From NCBI RefSeq assembly GCF_029815055.1, contig NZ_JAPPWA010000002.1:682001-746000 (forward strand): a DNA stretch of 64,000 nucleotides, written 5' to 3'. Positions within the stretch are counted from its first letter, which is position 1, and every line of letters starts with the position of its first letter. The position numbers were made by a program, and so were the translations under genes. This DNA comes from Ignatzschineria sp. RMDPL8A. GTDB lineage: Bacteria; Pseudomonadota; Gammaproteobacteria; Cardiobacteriales; Wohlfahrtiimonadaceae. A model generated the notes under the pieces. That model ran no database searches. It saw only the letters and a program-made list of their open reading frames with translations, and was not told the DNA's origin. Below are positions 1 to 8,633 of the stretch, piece after piece.

Positions 1-49
1 CTAACATTCTATTCTCCTTGGGGTTTGTTTCATTGTATGAATTGTTCAT
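1..49 (-). CDS. lysS: Lysyl-tRNA synthetase, N-terminal 16 codons only (window edge)
   Basis: A minus-strand start codon at 49-47 opens a frame that runs off the window edge and reads MNNSYNETNPKENRML. A purine-rich GAAGAGAT lies just upstream. The usual gene after prfB in gammaproteobacteria is lysS, whose poorly conserved N-terminus commonly has a short polar tail followed by an ENKL-like motif, comparable to the ENRML here. The assignment rests mainly on gene order. A second in-frame ATG at 7-5 with an AAGGAG in front is an alternative start. A hairpin with a U-run separates it from prfB, so it may be transcribed partly on its own. Confidence 0.5.
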   Translation of the reverse strand, partial: MNNSYNETNPKENRML

Positions 50-101
50 GATGAATCTCTTCAAGAATTAATGTAGCACAGGGCAGGAATATGACAGGCA
101 T

Positions 102-140
102 AAAAAAGGAGTGTCATCTAAACAATGAAACACTCCTTTT
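102..140 (-). terminator. Intrinsic terminator between prfB and lysS
   Basis: Inverted repeat with arms AAAAGGAGTGT and ACACTCCTTTT around a short loop, followed by a U-run when read on the minus strand just after the prfB stop. It also has an A/T run on the other side and could work in both directions. Confidence 0.7.
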
Positions 141-166
141 AATCAATTGGGTTTGATCGGGCTGAA

Positions 167-1268
167 TTAAAGCCCCATCTTTAAGCTCGCTTCAATAAAG
201 GGATCGAGATCCCCATCGAGAACCGCTTGGGTATTACCAGTTTCGTGCCCGGTACGCAGATCCTTAATGCGCGCCTGATCGAGCACGTAAGAGCGAATTT
301 GGCTTCCCCAACCCACATCAGCTTTAGTGTCTTCAAGGGCACTTGAAGCTTCCGCACGCTTTTGCAATTCAAGCTCATAGAGTTTTGAACGAAGTTGCGC
401 CATAGCGGTATCACGGTTACGGTGCTGTGATCGGTCGTTTTGACACTGGGTCACAATGCCGGTGGGAATATGGGTAATTCGCACCGCTGATTCCGTTCGG
501 TTAACGTGCTGACCGCCCGCGCCCGATGCGCGATAGACATCGATTTTAAGATCCGATGGATCGATTTCAATGTCGATATTATCGTCAATTTCAGGGGAAA
601 CAAACACAGAGCAAAATGAGGTATGACGCTTGTTATTGGAGTCAAAGGGCGATTTTCGTACTAAACGATGCACGCCCGTTTCGGTTCTGAGCCAACCATA
701 CGCATATTCACCAATAAATTTAATGCTCGCCGATTTAATGCCGGCCACATCCCCATCGGATACCTCAAGCACCTCTGTTTTAAAACCTTTATCTTCACCC
801 CAGCGCAGATACATTCGCAAAACGATCGAGGCCCAATCTTGAGCTTCCGTTCCGCCGGCTCCGGCTTGGATATCGATATAGGCATTCGCGCTATCCATCT
901 CACCGCTAAACATGCGTTGAAACTCAAAGCGCTCGATGAGTTTGGTGCACTCATCAAGATCGAGAGCGATCAATGAGACCGCTTCCTCGTCTTCTTCCAT
1001 TTTGGCAAGGTCCAATAGATCTTTTGAGTCAGTAAGACGGTCGCGAAGCGCTTCCATGCCGCTCACAAAATCATCGAGTCTTGCTCGTTCTTGCCCAAGT
1101 TCTTGGGCGTGTTCAGGATTATCGTTCCAAATATTGGGATCTTCTAGCTCCATTAAGACTTCATCAAGGCGCTCCTTTTTTTGATCGAAGTCAAAGATAC
1201 CTCCGAAGTAGGGAGGCGCGTTCAGTTAAGTCATCAATGATATTATTTAAGCTATTTACTTCTTCCAT
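167..1268 (-). CDS. prfB: Peptide chain release factor 2 (RF2), programmed +1 frameshift
   Basis: RF2 recognises UGA/UAA stop codons and triggers peptide release on the ribosome. The main frame (167-1153, extended upstream) carries the GGQ motif in the stretch [18 protein letters not shown] and the conserved [17 protein letters not shown] segment. The true start is the ATG at 1268-1266. It opens a 25-codon frame ([20 protein letters not shown]...) that ends in CTT TGA C at 1196-1190, after which the main frame continues in +1. With the shift the product is about 366 residues, against 365 in E. coli. Translation is autoregulated: low RF2 lets the ribosome shift at UGA. lysS follows downstream as expected. 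Confidence 0.96.
1190..1205 (-). promoter_or_regulatory. prfB programmed frameshift site
   Basis: Read on the minus strand: CGGAGGTATCTTTGAC. An internal Shine-Dalgarno (GGAGG, 1204-1200) lies just before the CTT slippery codon and an in-frame UGA followed by C. This is the classical RF2 autoregulatory recoding signal. Confidence 0.95.
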
Positions 1269-1314
1269 GGAACGATAATTCTTCTCTATTTAAAAACAGT
1301 TCAATTGTGTGAAC

Positions 1315-1647
1315 TTAGATGCGTTTTACCACACCTTCAACAAAATCCACTAATTGAGCTTTGCTTAAAAGACCGGCGTGTTGTGCTTCAACGTTTCCTT
1401 TGTTGAACACATAAAGTGCTGGAATCGCGCGGATTTGGTATTTGATCGCCATTTGCTGATTATTTTGTACGTCAAATTTAACCACTTTTACTTTACCTTG
1501 ATATTCGGCAGCAAGCTCTTCTACAAGTGGGCCAAGCATACGACAAGGACCACACCATTCTGCCCAAAAGTCTACTAATACAGGAAGATCTGAATTAAGA
1601 ACTTCTGCTTCAAAAGTTGCGTCTGTCGCGTGTACTACGTGGCTCAT
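1315..1647 (-). CDS. trxA: Thioredoxin 1
   Basis: This 110-residue cytoplasmic disulfide reductase has the active site WCGPC at about residues 31-35 (Cys32/Cys35), preceded by the typical LVDFWAE strand and followed by the cis-Pro segment IRAIPALYVF. Length and motif spacing are those of standard thioredoxin. AGGAG precedes the start. It is divergent from rhlB, a neighbourhood seen in many gammaproteobacteria (rhlB-trxA-rho). No sign of damage. Confidence 0.96.
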   Translation of the reverse strand: MSHVVHATDATFEAEVLNSDLPVLVDFWAEWCGPCRMLGPLVEELAAEYQGKVKVVKFDVQNNQQMAIKYQIRAIPALYVFNKGNVEAQHAGLLSKAQLVDFVEGVVKRI

Positions 1648-1835
1648 TATATATACTCCTATTGCGTTTTTAAATTACGATTTGGTTTTTTTGATGTAAA
1701 ATAAGATAATGTATGTTTTATTTAACCCGATTGAGGGGTAAATAACAAGCGAAAGCATAGATTAAATCTTTCAACGACAACAATAGTATATTTTTATAGA
1801 AATTCGAATAAGAGAGCATTTTTAGGTCATTTAAT

Positions 1836-3443
1836 ATGGGAAAACCACACTTAACTTCCACTAAGTTTTCAGATTTAGATCTTCACGATTCACTGAAAGA
1901 GAGCTTAGAGGATAATCAATATGAATACTGTACAGCGATTCAAGAAAAGACTCTGCCTAAGCTCTTAGCGGGAAAAGATATCACAGGACAAGCACAAACT
2001 GGAACCGGTAAGACAGCAACATTCCTTCTTGCAACGCTCAATCACTTGATGACGGTGCCCGTAGCGAAAAATAAAAAAGGTCCTTTTGCTCTCATTATGG
2101 CGCCGACGCGCGAACTTGCAGTGCAGATCCACGAAGATGCAGAGATGCTCGGGGCATATACCGGGCTCAAATTTGCACTTTTATATGGCGGTGCAGGCTA
2201 CGGCAAACAAAAGGCAGAGCTTGAAGCAAATGCCGATGTTGTGATCGGAACCGTCGGGCGTATTTTAGATTTTTACAAGCAACGTGAGCTCAATCTTCGG
2301 GATATCGAAGTCTTAGTCTTAGACGAAGCGGATCGTATGTTTGATCTTGGCTTTATCAATGATGTGCGCTATTTAGTACGTCAAATGCCATCGGCGGAAA
2401 AACGCCGTAACATGCTGTTTTCAGCGACATTCTCACAGCGGGTTTTAGAGCTCGCTTATGAATATATGAACGATCCTGAAACGATCAAGATCGAGCCTGA
2501 GCAAGTTACCGGCGATCGCATCGAGCAGGTGCTTTATCACGTCTCTAAAGATGAAAAACGCCAATTACTGTTTGGCCTTTTAAAACGTGAAAATCCCGAT
2601 CGCGCCATTATCTTTGTAAATACCAAGCGCGAAGCCGATGATCTTTACGCTTATTTAGGCGCCAATGATTATAAGGCGGCGGTCTTATCGGGCGATATTC
2701 CACAGCGTCGCCGTGAGAGCCTTTTAGAAGACTTTAAAGAGGGGAAACTCTCGATCATGGTGGCAACGGATGTCGCAGCGCGAGGACTACATATCGAAGG
2801 CGTAACGCACGTCTTTAACTATGATCTTCCACAAGATGTGGAAGATTACGTTCACCGTATCGGCCGTACTGCGCGAGCAGGAGCGACCGGGCGAGCCATT
2901 AGCCTTGCGTGTGAAGAGTATGTCTATTCACTTCCCGATATTGAAGAGTATATTAAAGCGCCGATTCCGGTGGAAACGATTGATGATGGGCTCTTAGTTG
3001 AGCTTGTTGAGCCAAGTCGTGAAGAGCGTCGCCGTAGCAATAATCGTCGTAATAATCAGCGCAATGATCGAAACGACCGCAATGATCGTGGCAATCGCAA
3101 CAATCGTTCGCGTCGTCCACGTCGTGATAATGCGCAACAAGAGAGTGGCCAGGATAATCGAGGCAAAGATCAAGGGCAAAATGAGGGGCAACCTCAACCG
3201 GCTCAAAACGATCAACGCCAACAGGATCAGCGTCAACAAGGTCAATCACGAAACGATGAGCCTCGCAACGATCATAATCAAGGCAATGAGGGAGAGGGCG
3301 GATCAGAGAATCAAAATCGCCGTCGCCCGAATAATCGCCGTCGTAATAATAATCAAAATCGTCGCCGTCCCAATAACCGTCGTCGTGGCCCGCGTAAAAG
3401 CAATGCCGACAACGCAGGTGGTGGCGAAAAAAGCGATTCATAA
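1836..3443 (+). CDS. rhlB: ATP-dependent RNA helicase RhlB, with long Arg/Asn/Gln tail
   Basis: DEAD-box helicase, 535 residues. Motifs in order: AQTGTGKT (about 53-60), PTRELA, DEAD (about 163), SAT, FVNTKREADD, ATDVAARGLHI and HRIGRTARAG. The opening KPHLTSTKFSDL and the SLACEEYVYSLPDIEEYI segment match RhlB rather than other DEAD paralogues. In E. coli RhlB unwinds RNA in the RNase E degradosome. Here the region after about residue 400 is a low-complexity tail of roughly 130 residues rich in R, N, Q, D and G, much longer than the short basic tail of E. coli RhlB. It is probably disordered and RNA-binding. Divergent from trxA, which supports the name. Confidence 0.93.
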   Translation: MGKPHLTSTKFSDLDLHDSLKESLEDNQYEYCTAIQEKTLPKLLAGKDITGQAQTGTGKTATFLLATLNHLMTVPVAKNKKGPFALIMAPTRELAVQIHEDAEMLGAYTGLKFALLYGGAGYGKQKAELEANADVVIGTVGRILDFYKQRELNLRDIEVLVLDEADRMFDLGFINDVRYLVRQMPSAEKRRNMLFSATFSQRVLELAYEYMNDPETIKIEPEQVTGDRIEQVLYHVSKDEKRQLLFGLLKRENPDRAIIFVNTKREADDLYAYLGANDYKAAVLSGDIPQRRRESLLEDFKEGKLSIMVATDVAARGLHIEGVTHVFNYDLPQDVEDYVHRIGRTARAGATGRAISLACEEYVYSLPDIEEYIKAPIPVETIDDGLLVELVEPSREERRRSNNRRNNQRNDRNDRNDRGNRNNRSRRPRRDNAQQESGQDNRGKDQGQNEGQPQPAQNDQRQQDQRQQGQSRNDEPRNDHNQGNEGEGGSENQNRRRPNNRRRNNNQNRRRPNNRRRGPRKSNADNAGGGEKSDS

Positions 3444-3463
3444 GTACGAATCGTTCTAAACTG

Positions 3464-3497
3464 TAAAAAAGCGTAACGCCTCAATGTTACGCTTTTT
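3464..3497 (+). terminator. Intrinsic terminator after rhlB
   Basis: Perfect stem AAAAAGCGTAAC / GTTACGCTTTTT with an 8-nt loop and a terminal T-run, 20 bp past the rhlB stop. Confidence 0.85.
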
Positions 3498-3590
3498 GCT
3501 TAAGTGTTGGGGAGTTGCTAGGTATCAAAGCACGGTAACGCTCCCCAAGTTAGGATAAGGTAATCCATTCAAATAAAAGGAATGCAACCA

Positions 3591-3869
3591 ATGATCAAAA
3601 AAATCATGATGATGGTAGGCGGACTCTTGCTCATTACAGGATGTATGACAAATGCCGATCTGCCGGAAGATCAGCAAAAATCGTTCTCAGGGAAGGCGAA
3701 AGTCGAATCGGTGATCGTTAAAGAGGAAGGTTATAAGGAAGTGGGCGTTCGTTCCGCAAAAGGTGAATATATCGTCGTGGTCGTGCCAGAAGAGACGATG
3801 GTGTTTCCCGAACAGATGGTACGGGTGAATAAGCGCAGTAGCGGTTTTGGAACAGTCACTCCAAGTTAA
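3591..3869 (+). CDS. Small predicted lipoprotein, function unknown
   Basis: About 92 residues. The N-terminus MIKKIMMMVGGLLLITGC is a lipoprotein signal with a lipobox ending ITG-C, so the mature chain should be lipidated and membrane-anchored. Residue +2 after the Cys is Met, not Asp, which would favour outer-membrane sorting. The start at 3591 is preferred to the ATG at 3582 because AAAAGG at 3575-3580 sits 10 nt upstream of it and only 1 nt from the other. The mature part is short, with a V-rich strand (EYIVVVVPEE). I do not recognise the family. It stands alone between two terminators. Confidence 0.7.
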   Translation: MIKKIMMMVGGLLLITGCMTNADLPEDQQKSFSGKAKVESVIVKEEGYKEVGVRSAKGEYIVVVVPEETMVFPEQMVRVNKRSSGFGTVTPS

Positions 3870-3905
3870 TTATTGGGTGAAAATACCAATATAGATGAGA
3901 TTGAA

Positions 3906-3934
3906 TAAAAAGCGTCGTTAATGGCGCTTTTTTT
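3906..3934 (+). terminator. Intrinsic terminator after the lipoprotein gene
   Basis: Stem AAAAGCG / CGCTTTT, loop of about 10 nt, then a run of T. It ends just before the open frame of the next gene, which helps place that gene's start further downstream. Confidence 0.75.
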
Positions 3935-3985
3935 ATGGCACAATATTGGCACGATAATATAGGTAAAGTCGATCCGGGAGGAACC

Positions 3986-5191
3986 ATGGTGACCACAAAC
4001 GAGCTTCCATATCCAAATGAGGCTGAACTTGCGCACACAACCAAGATGGCGCGTTTTTTAGTATCTTATATTCAAGAAAAGGGCGGACAGATCTCGTTTG
4101 CCGATTTTTTTGAGCAGGCGCTCTACCACAAAGAGTATGGTTATTACACCGGTGCTCTCCCGATTTTTGGTACCGAAGGGGACTTTATTACCGCACCACT
4201 CGTTTCGCCTTTTTTCAGCTATGGGCTTGCCAATCAAGTGATTGAGGTGGCGGAGAATCTCGGGGGCGTATACGATATTTTAGAGATTGGCGCCGGAAGT
4301 GGGGTGATGGCTGCGGATGTGTTAACTCATCTTAAAAAGCACGATTGTTTACCTCAAAAATATCTCATTTTAGAACGTTCTCCTCATCTTAAAGGCGAAC
4401 AACATGCTCATCTGTTAAAAACTCACCCTGATCTCATCGATCGAATTGAGTGGATTGATGAGGCGCCGAGCGAGAATTGGCGGGGCGTTCTGCTTGCTAA
4501 TGAAGTGATCGATGCGCTCCCGGTAGAGCGGTTTCGCTTTGAAAATGGCAAGCCATATTATGTGGATGTGGCGCTTAATATCGATCAAGCAAACGAATCG
4601 GTTTCACTTACGCCAACGCTACGAGAGAGTGATGAAGCGCTCAATCAATTTATCGCCGAACTTGCCGAATACGAGATCACCTTTAACGATGGGTTTGAGA
4701 GTGAATATTGCCCGCTGCTACACGATTGGCTTCCGGAAGTAACAAAAACGCTTACTGAAGGGGTGGCGCTCTTTATCGATTATGGTTATGACGAGGCGGA
4801 ATATTATCGCCCTGAGCGTAAAACAGGAACGCTTATTGCGCACTATAAACATCATGCTCATGAGGATTTTTATCTCTATCCGGGGCTTCAGGATTTAACG
4901 GCGAACGTTAATTTCACACAAGTGGCAATGATTGCGGAAGCGGCGGGAATGGATGTGTTGGGCTACACGACGCAAAACTTCTTCCTCTTTGGTAATCAGC
5001 TTGAAGCGCTATTAACAGAGGCGAAAGCGAATACGCCCGACGAGGTGGAGTGGTATCGAATTTCTCAAGGGGTGCAAGAAGTGGTGCTCCCGAATGCGAT
5101 GGGCGAGCGCTTTAAAGTGATGGCGCTTGGGCGAAATTATGAGCATGACCTGCAAGGCTTTTCGCTCGCAGAGTATTCCTATCAGCTCTAA
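3986..5191 (+). CDS. Class I SAM-dependent methyltransferase, NDUFAF7/MidA family (COG1565)
   Basis: About 401 residues. The family signature FADFFEQALYHKEYGYYTG near the N-terminus and the SAM-binding motif EIGAGSG (glycine-rich loop after strand 1) are clear, as is the later LLANEVIDALPVERF block. The human member NDUFAF7 dimethylates an arginine of the NDUFS2 subunit of respiratory complex I; bacterial members are largely uncharacterised. The start at 3986 is chosen because GGGAGG at 3976-3981 precedes it, whereas the upstream ATG at 3935 sits on the terminator of the previous gene. The next gene, convergent, encodes an NDUFAF3-like protein. Confidence 0.85.
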   Translation: MVTTNELPYPNEAELAHTTKMARFLVSYIQEKGGQISFADFFEQALYHKEYGYYTGALPIFGTEGDFITAPLVSPFFSYGLANQVIEVAENLGGVYDILEIGAGSGVMAADVLTHLKKHDCLPQKYLILERSPHLKGEQHAHLLKTHPDLIDRIEWIDEAPSENWRGVLLANEVIDALPVERFRFENGKPYYVDVALNIDQANESVSLTPTLRESDEALNQFIAELAEYEITFNDGFESEYCPLLHDWLPEVTKTLTEGVALFIDYGYDEAEYYRPERKTGTLIAHYKHHAHEDFYLYPGLQDLTANVNFTQVAMIAEAAGMDVLGYTTQNFFLFGNQLEALLTEAKANTPDEVEWYRISQGVQEVVLPNAMGERFKVMALGRNYEHDLQGFSLAEYSYQL

Positions 5192-5210
5192 ATTAGCCAT
5201 CTAGGCATTA

Positions 5211-5241
5211 AAAAACCGCCATAACAGTGCTTGTTGGCGGT
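5211..5241. terminator. Bidirectional terminator between convergent genes
   Basis: Stem AAAAACCGCC / GGCGGTTTTT with a 15-nt loop lies between the methyltransferase stop and the end of the minus-strand operon. A/T runs on both sides suit both directions. Confidence 0.8.
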
Positions 5242-5282
5242 TTTTGCTTTTATCTCTTATGCTCAGTTTATATAGTTTGTAA

Positions 5283-5693
5283 CTATGCTTTCGTCTCTTC
5301 CGTGAGTGGAAAAAATAGTCCGAGCGCATTACGATCTTCTACTGCTAAAATCGCGAAGGTACGGCAGAGCGAATCGGTGGGCATGGTTTCAATGCCGATC
5401 CCTTTTTGATAGAAAAAAGTCTGCCATTTGGGATCTAAAAATGCCATTTTATTCCCGGTCCCGATTAAAATTAGCGTTGGTTTCAGCGCAAGCCACTTCT
5501 CAAAGTGCGCTTCGGTCAGCTCATCAAAGGATTCTGGCAAAAGATCGGTATAGACCGACTCATTTAAAATGCCGATGGCACTATTATGAAATTCACGACC
5601 ATCCGTTAAATAGAAATATTGGCGATCGTAACGGCGAATATGTAGGTTATCCGTCACTTCTCGTTGTAAATTACTAGGGGTAAAACCATCCAT
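5283..5693 (-). CDS. Mth938-like / NDUFAF3-family protein (COG3737)
   Basis: 136 residues with the family's central pattern LILIGTGNKMAFLDP followed by GIGIETMPTDSLCRTFAIL, the Mth938 (DUF498) fold signature. The human relative NDUFAF3 is a complex I assembly factor; bacterial copies have no settled biochemical role. It follows the ATPase gene by 2 bp on the same strand, so the two are almost certainly one operon. It is convergent with the NDUFAF7-like gene. Confidence 0.8.
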   Translation of the reverse strand: MDGFTPSNLQREVTDNLHIRRYDRQYFYLTDGREFHNSAIGILNESVYTDLLPESFDELTEAHFEKWLALKPTLILIGTGNKMAFLDPKWQTFFYQKGIGIETMPTDSLCRTFAILAVEDRNALGLFFPLTEETKA

Positions 5694-5695
5694 AA

Positions 5696-6538
5696 TTACT
5701 GTTTCGCTTTCTCAATAAGATTAAAAAAGTCCGCTTCATCGCGTGCAAAATAGACCTCTTCTGCACATAAGGTAATGCCGAAACGTTCGGCGATCGATTC
5801 ATAAAGCGATAAGCGGTGCTCAATGAGGCGGGGGAAAATCCAGATCGCAAATGCGCTCGGGTCGATCTCGCGTTCGCTCGCAAGATTATTTGCCTCACAA
5901 TATTGTTTGATGACGTCCATTAAAAAGGGCGCTTGATAATAGAGCGGTTTGGGGTGGGTTTGGGCGCGTTCAATCACCTTTTCCTGCATGCGATCGCTCG
6001 CTTTTAGATAGATAAGAAGGGTCTCTTCACCAAGAGTTTTTGAAAGATCATCATCGCCAAGCTCACAAAAACTGCCACTCAGATCAGCAATAAAATTAGG
6101 GTATTGATAGATCCGTTTCGCGCGGGTCATAAAATCGAGAACATCGTACGAGGCGTTAATCTCAGCGATGCGGTGCTTTTCCAGACGTTCTAAAAAATCC
6201 TCTAAGAGCGAGCCGCCTTTTTCAAGCGCGCCTACCATACCTAAATAGATCGACAGCGGCTGAAGATTATCAAAGGTGAGATTGGATTTAATCGAGATCG
6301 AATGATTGTAGAGCAGTTTCCGCAGAACATCGCTCTTCATCGCCTCAAGTTTGAAAAAATCATTGATCTCTTCATCTAAGTAACGGGTGCCGATGCGATA
6401 ATCGATCGAGTAGTGAAACCAGCGCTCGCGGGGGAGTTTTTTAGAGAGGTGGGTTTTGCCTACACCGCTCATTCCCATCAGTGAAATGTGTTTATCGGGC
6501 GCGTTTAAAAAAGAATCGATTAATGTCGCTTTATCCAT
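5696..6538 (-). CDS. P-loop ATPase of unknown function
   Basis: 280 residues. A Walker A motif lies at about residues 22-32 (LMGMSGVGKTHLSKKL), followed by a WFHYSIDYRIGTRYL segment reminiscent of small-molecule or nucleoside kinase folds. A possible Walker B-like strand is FIADLSGSFCEL. The rest is helical and acidic, and I cannot assign a substrate. It is first in an operon with the NDUFAF3-like gene, so a linked role in protein-complex assembly or metal/cofactor handling is possible but unproven. Confidence 0.7.
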   Translation of the reverse strand: MDKATLIDSFLNAPDKHISLMGMSGVGKTHLSKKLPRERWFHYSIDYRIGTRYLDEEINDFFKLEAMKSDVLRKLLYNHSISIKSNLTFDNLQPLSIYLGMVGALEKGGSLLEDFLERLEKHRIAEINASYDVLDFMTRAKRIYQYPNFIADLSGSFCELGDDDLSKTLGEETLLIYLKASDRMQEKVIERAQTHPKPLYYQAPFLMDVIKQYCEANNLASEREIDPSAFAIWIFPRLIEHRLSLYESIAERFGITLCAEEVYFARDEADFFNLIEKAKQ

Positions 6539-7067
6539 GGTACGTGTCGATCTCGATCGAAAAATGATGAAAATAAAAGAGCCATTTTAGGGCATCAATC
6601 CCTATAAACGCTCTGCGAATAATATTTAATTATATTTTTAATGAGAGGGGCGTAATCATCAATCTCCCCGATCGTTGCCCTTTTTTCTCTCTATCTCTTG
6701 AGTGTACCAAAAAATGAAAAACTCGGCACGCTAAGAGTTCTATATTTAGCCCTTTTTGAGTGTGATAACAAGTTGATTTTCACTTTGTTTGCCGTTTCCG
6801 TAAAAAAGGGAAACGAAAGGGCGATGCGGTGGGCTGATGATTTTTAACAAAAGATGCGATTTCTTATGTTGCAGAGGGTAAAAATTAGGGCTATGATGAA
6901 ATCCTTAGCGCTTATAAATCGTTACTTAAAAAAGGTTCAGCACGAGAATGAAAAATACTCTAGAATATAAAGGTTATTTACTGCGACGATGATTTAACTC
7001 ATCTCTCATTTTTGGAGAGCTCGTATTTTTTTGAGTTAAATTTATCTACTTTATTCTGGAATTTTTC
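6539..7067. other. Intergenic region with candidate art promoter
   Basis: 529 bp between divergent operons without a convincing gene. A weak sigma70-like pair TTGCAG (6869-6874) - 17 bp - TATGAT (6892-6897) could drive artP. I looked for ArgR boxes (TGAATN6ATTCA-like) and found none I would defend. Confidence 0.4.
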
Positions 7068-7793
7068 ATGATACAACTGAACAACATCGATTATGCATAT
7101 GGCAATACCCAAGTGTTGCATAATATTTCGCTTTCTGCTGATCAAGGGGAAGTGGTCGTGTTACTCGGACCAAGTGGCGCGGGAAAAAGCTCGCTACTAC
7201 GCATCTTAAACCTCTTAGAGCAACCTAAAAAAGGCTCGCTATCGATCGCTGGTTTCAATTTTGATTTTGATAAACCGATCTCTGAACAAGAGATTCGCGC
7301 ACTTCGTCAAGATGTGGGCATGATCTTCCAGCAATATCACCTTTGGCCTCACAAAACTGTTTTAGATAATCTCATTTATGCGCCGATGAAATTAAAAGGC
7401 ATCGACCGTAAAACAGCGGTAAACGAAGCGCTCGAAGCGCTCTCGAATCTAAAACTTGATGGCTTAGAGAAGCGGTATCCCCTTAAATTATCCGGCGGAC
7501 AGCAACAACGCGTGGCCATTGCCCGTGCACTAATGATGAATCCTGAGGTTCTCTTATTTGACGAACCGACCGCAGCGCTTGACCCTGAAATCACCTCCCA
7601 AGTAGCCTCCATTATTGAAGATCTTGCCAAAACCAACATCACACAAGTGGTGGTGACGCACGATGTCGATTTTGCAAAACGGATCGCAACATTTGTGGTG
7701 TATTTAGAAGGGGGCGAGATTGTTGAGAAGGGTCGTAATACGATTTTTGAAGCGCCTCAAACTGAGAAATTTAAGCGATATTTATCGCACTAA
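7068..7793 (+). CDS. artP: Arginine ABC transporter, ATP-binding subunit
   Basis: 241 residues, nearly colinear with E. coli ArtP. Walker [10 protein letters not shown] (about 34-42), Q-loop [11 protein letters not shown], signature [15 protein letters not shown], Walker [15 protein letters not shown] and the switch histidine in VVTHDVDF are all intact. It powers uptake of arginine, or a related basic amino acid, across the inner membrane. First gene of artP-artI-artQ-artM, in the same order as E. coli. Confidence 0.93.
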   Translation: MIQLNNIDYAYGNTQVLHNISLSADQGEVVVLLGPSGAGKSSLLRILNLLEQPKKGSLSIAGFNFDFDKPISEQEIRALRQDVGMIFQQYHLWPHKTVLDNLIYAPMKLKGIDRKTAVNEALEALSNLKLDGLEKRYPLKLSGGQQQRVAIARALMMNPEVLLFDEPTAALDPEITSQVASIIEDLAKTNITQVVVTHDVDFAKRIATFVVYLEGGEIVEKGRNTIFEAPQTEKFKRYLSH

Positions 7794-7827
7794 ATCAACA
7801 TCAATCGACTAAGAGGAGTTGGCAATT

Positions 7828-8565
7828 ATGATGAAGAAAACGTTAGGAGTTCTCGCACTGACTGCAGGATTACTTGCAACACCGGCGATCGCAAAAGAAC
7901 TTAAAATTGGTACAAACCCCGCGTATCCCCCTTTTGAATATAAAGGTGAAAATAATGAGCTATTAGGCTACGACATCGACGTGATGAACGAGCTTTGTGC
8001 CATTATGGAGCGTGAGTGTGTCTATGTAGAACAAAACTTTGATGCGTTAATCCCAAATCTTCGTCTCCGCCGTTTTGACGCGATTATCTCGTCAATGGAC
8101 GTGACCGAAGAGCGTGCAAAACAAGTGGCGTTTTCCGATGCCTATTATCAAAACTACTCAATCTACATCACCACGAAAGATAAAGCGGAAAAACTAGACG
8201 CGCTTGAAGGGGAAAAAATTGGAGTATTAACCGGATCAACGCATCAGCAATATATCCGCGATACTTATCCAAAAGCAACCGTTTCAAGCTACCCACAATA
8301 TCCCGCTGCGATTAACGACCTCTTAATTGGTCGTGTGAACGTAGTATTTGGTGATGGTGAAGTGGTTTATGATTATGTAAAAGATAATGACAAACTCACC
8401 GTTCACGGCGAAAAAGTTACAGACGAAAAATACTTTGGTCAAGGGCTTGCAATTGCCGTTCGTCATCGTGATAAAGAGCTTTTAGAAGAGATTAATAAAG
8501 CACTTGAAACGTTCAAAGGAACAGAAAAGTATCAAGAAATTTACAATAAGTGGTTTGATAAATAA
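7828..8565 (+). CDS. artI: Periplasmic arginine-binding protein
   Basis: About 245 residues. The signal peptide MMKKTLGVLALTAGLLATPA is followed by IAKELKIG and the family-3 solute-binding motif TNPAYPPFEYKGENNELLGY(D). The ATG at 7828 is preferred because AGAGGAG lies 9 nt upstream; the frame is open from a TTG at 7819. It captures the amino acid in the periplasm and delivers it to ArtQM. A hairpin after the gene may favour its expression over the permeases. Confidence 0.92.
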   Translation: MMKKTLGVLALTAGLLATPAIAKELKIGTNPAYPPFEYKGENNELLGYDIDVMNELCAIMERECVYVEQNFDALIPNLRLRRFDAIISSMDVTEERAKQVAFSDAYYQNYSIYITTKDKAEKLDALEGEKIGVLTGSTHQQYIRDTYPKATVSSYPQYPAAINDLLIGRVNVVFGDGEVVYDYVKDNDKLTVHGEKVTDEKYFGQGLAIAVRHRDKELLEEINKALETFKGTEKYQEIYNKWFDK

Positions 8566-8589
8566 CCCACCGTTGTGAAGTAACGTAAG

Positions 8590-8610
8590 GAGCGCTCGTG
8601 TTGAGCGCTC
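8590..8610 (+). terminator. Intra-operon stem-loop between artI and artQ
   Basis: Stem AGCGCTC / GAGCGCT with a 5-nt loop and a weak pyrimidine tail (TTCTT). Such hairpins after binding-protein genes typically stabilise the upstream message or cause partial termination, so that binding protein exceeds permease. Confidence 0.55.
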
Positions 8611-8633
8611 TTCTTATGAAGTAGGGAACAGGA

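Noticed and set aside
2953-3459. Long antisense and alternate-frame ORFs over the end of rhlB
   Set aside because: Caused by the low-complexity Arg/Asn-rich tail; no ribosome-binding sites and no recognisable protein features.
6900-7080. ArgR boxes before artP
   Set aside because: TGGAATTTTTCA near the start and AATGAAAAATACTC are only loosely similar to the ARG box and are not paired properly.
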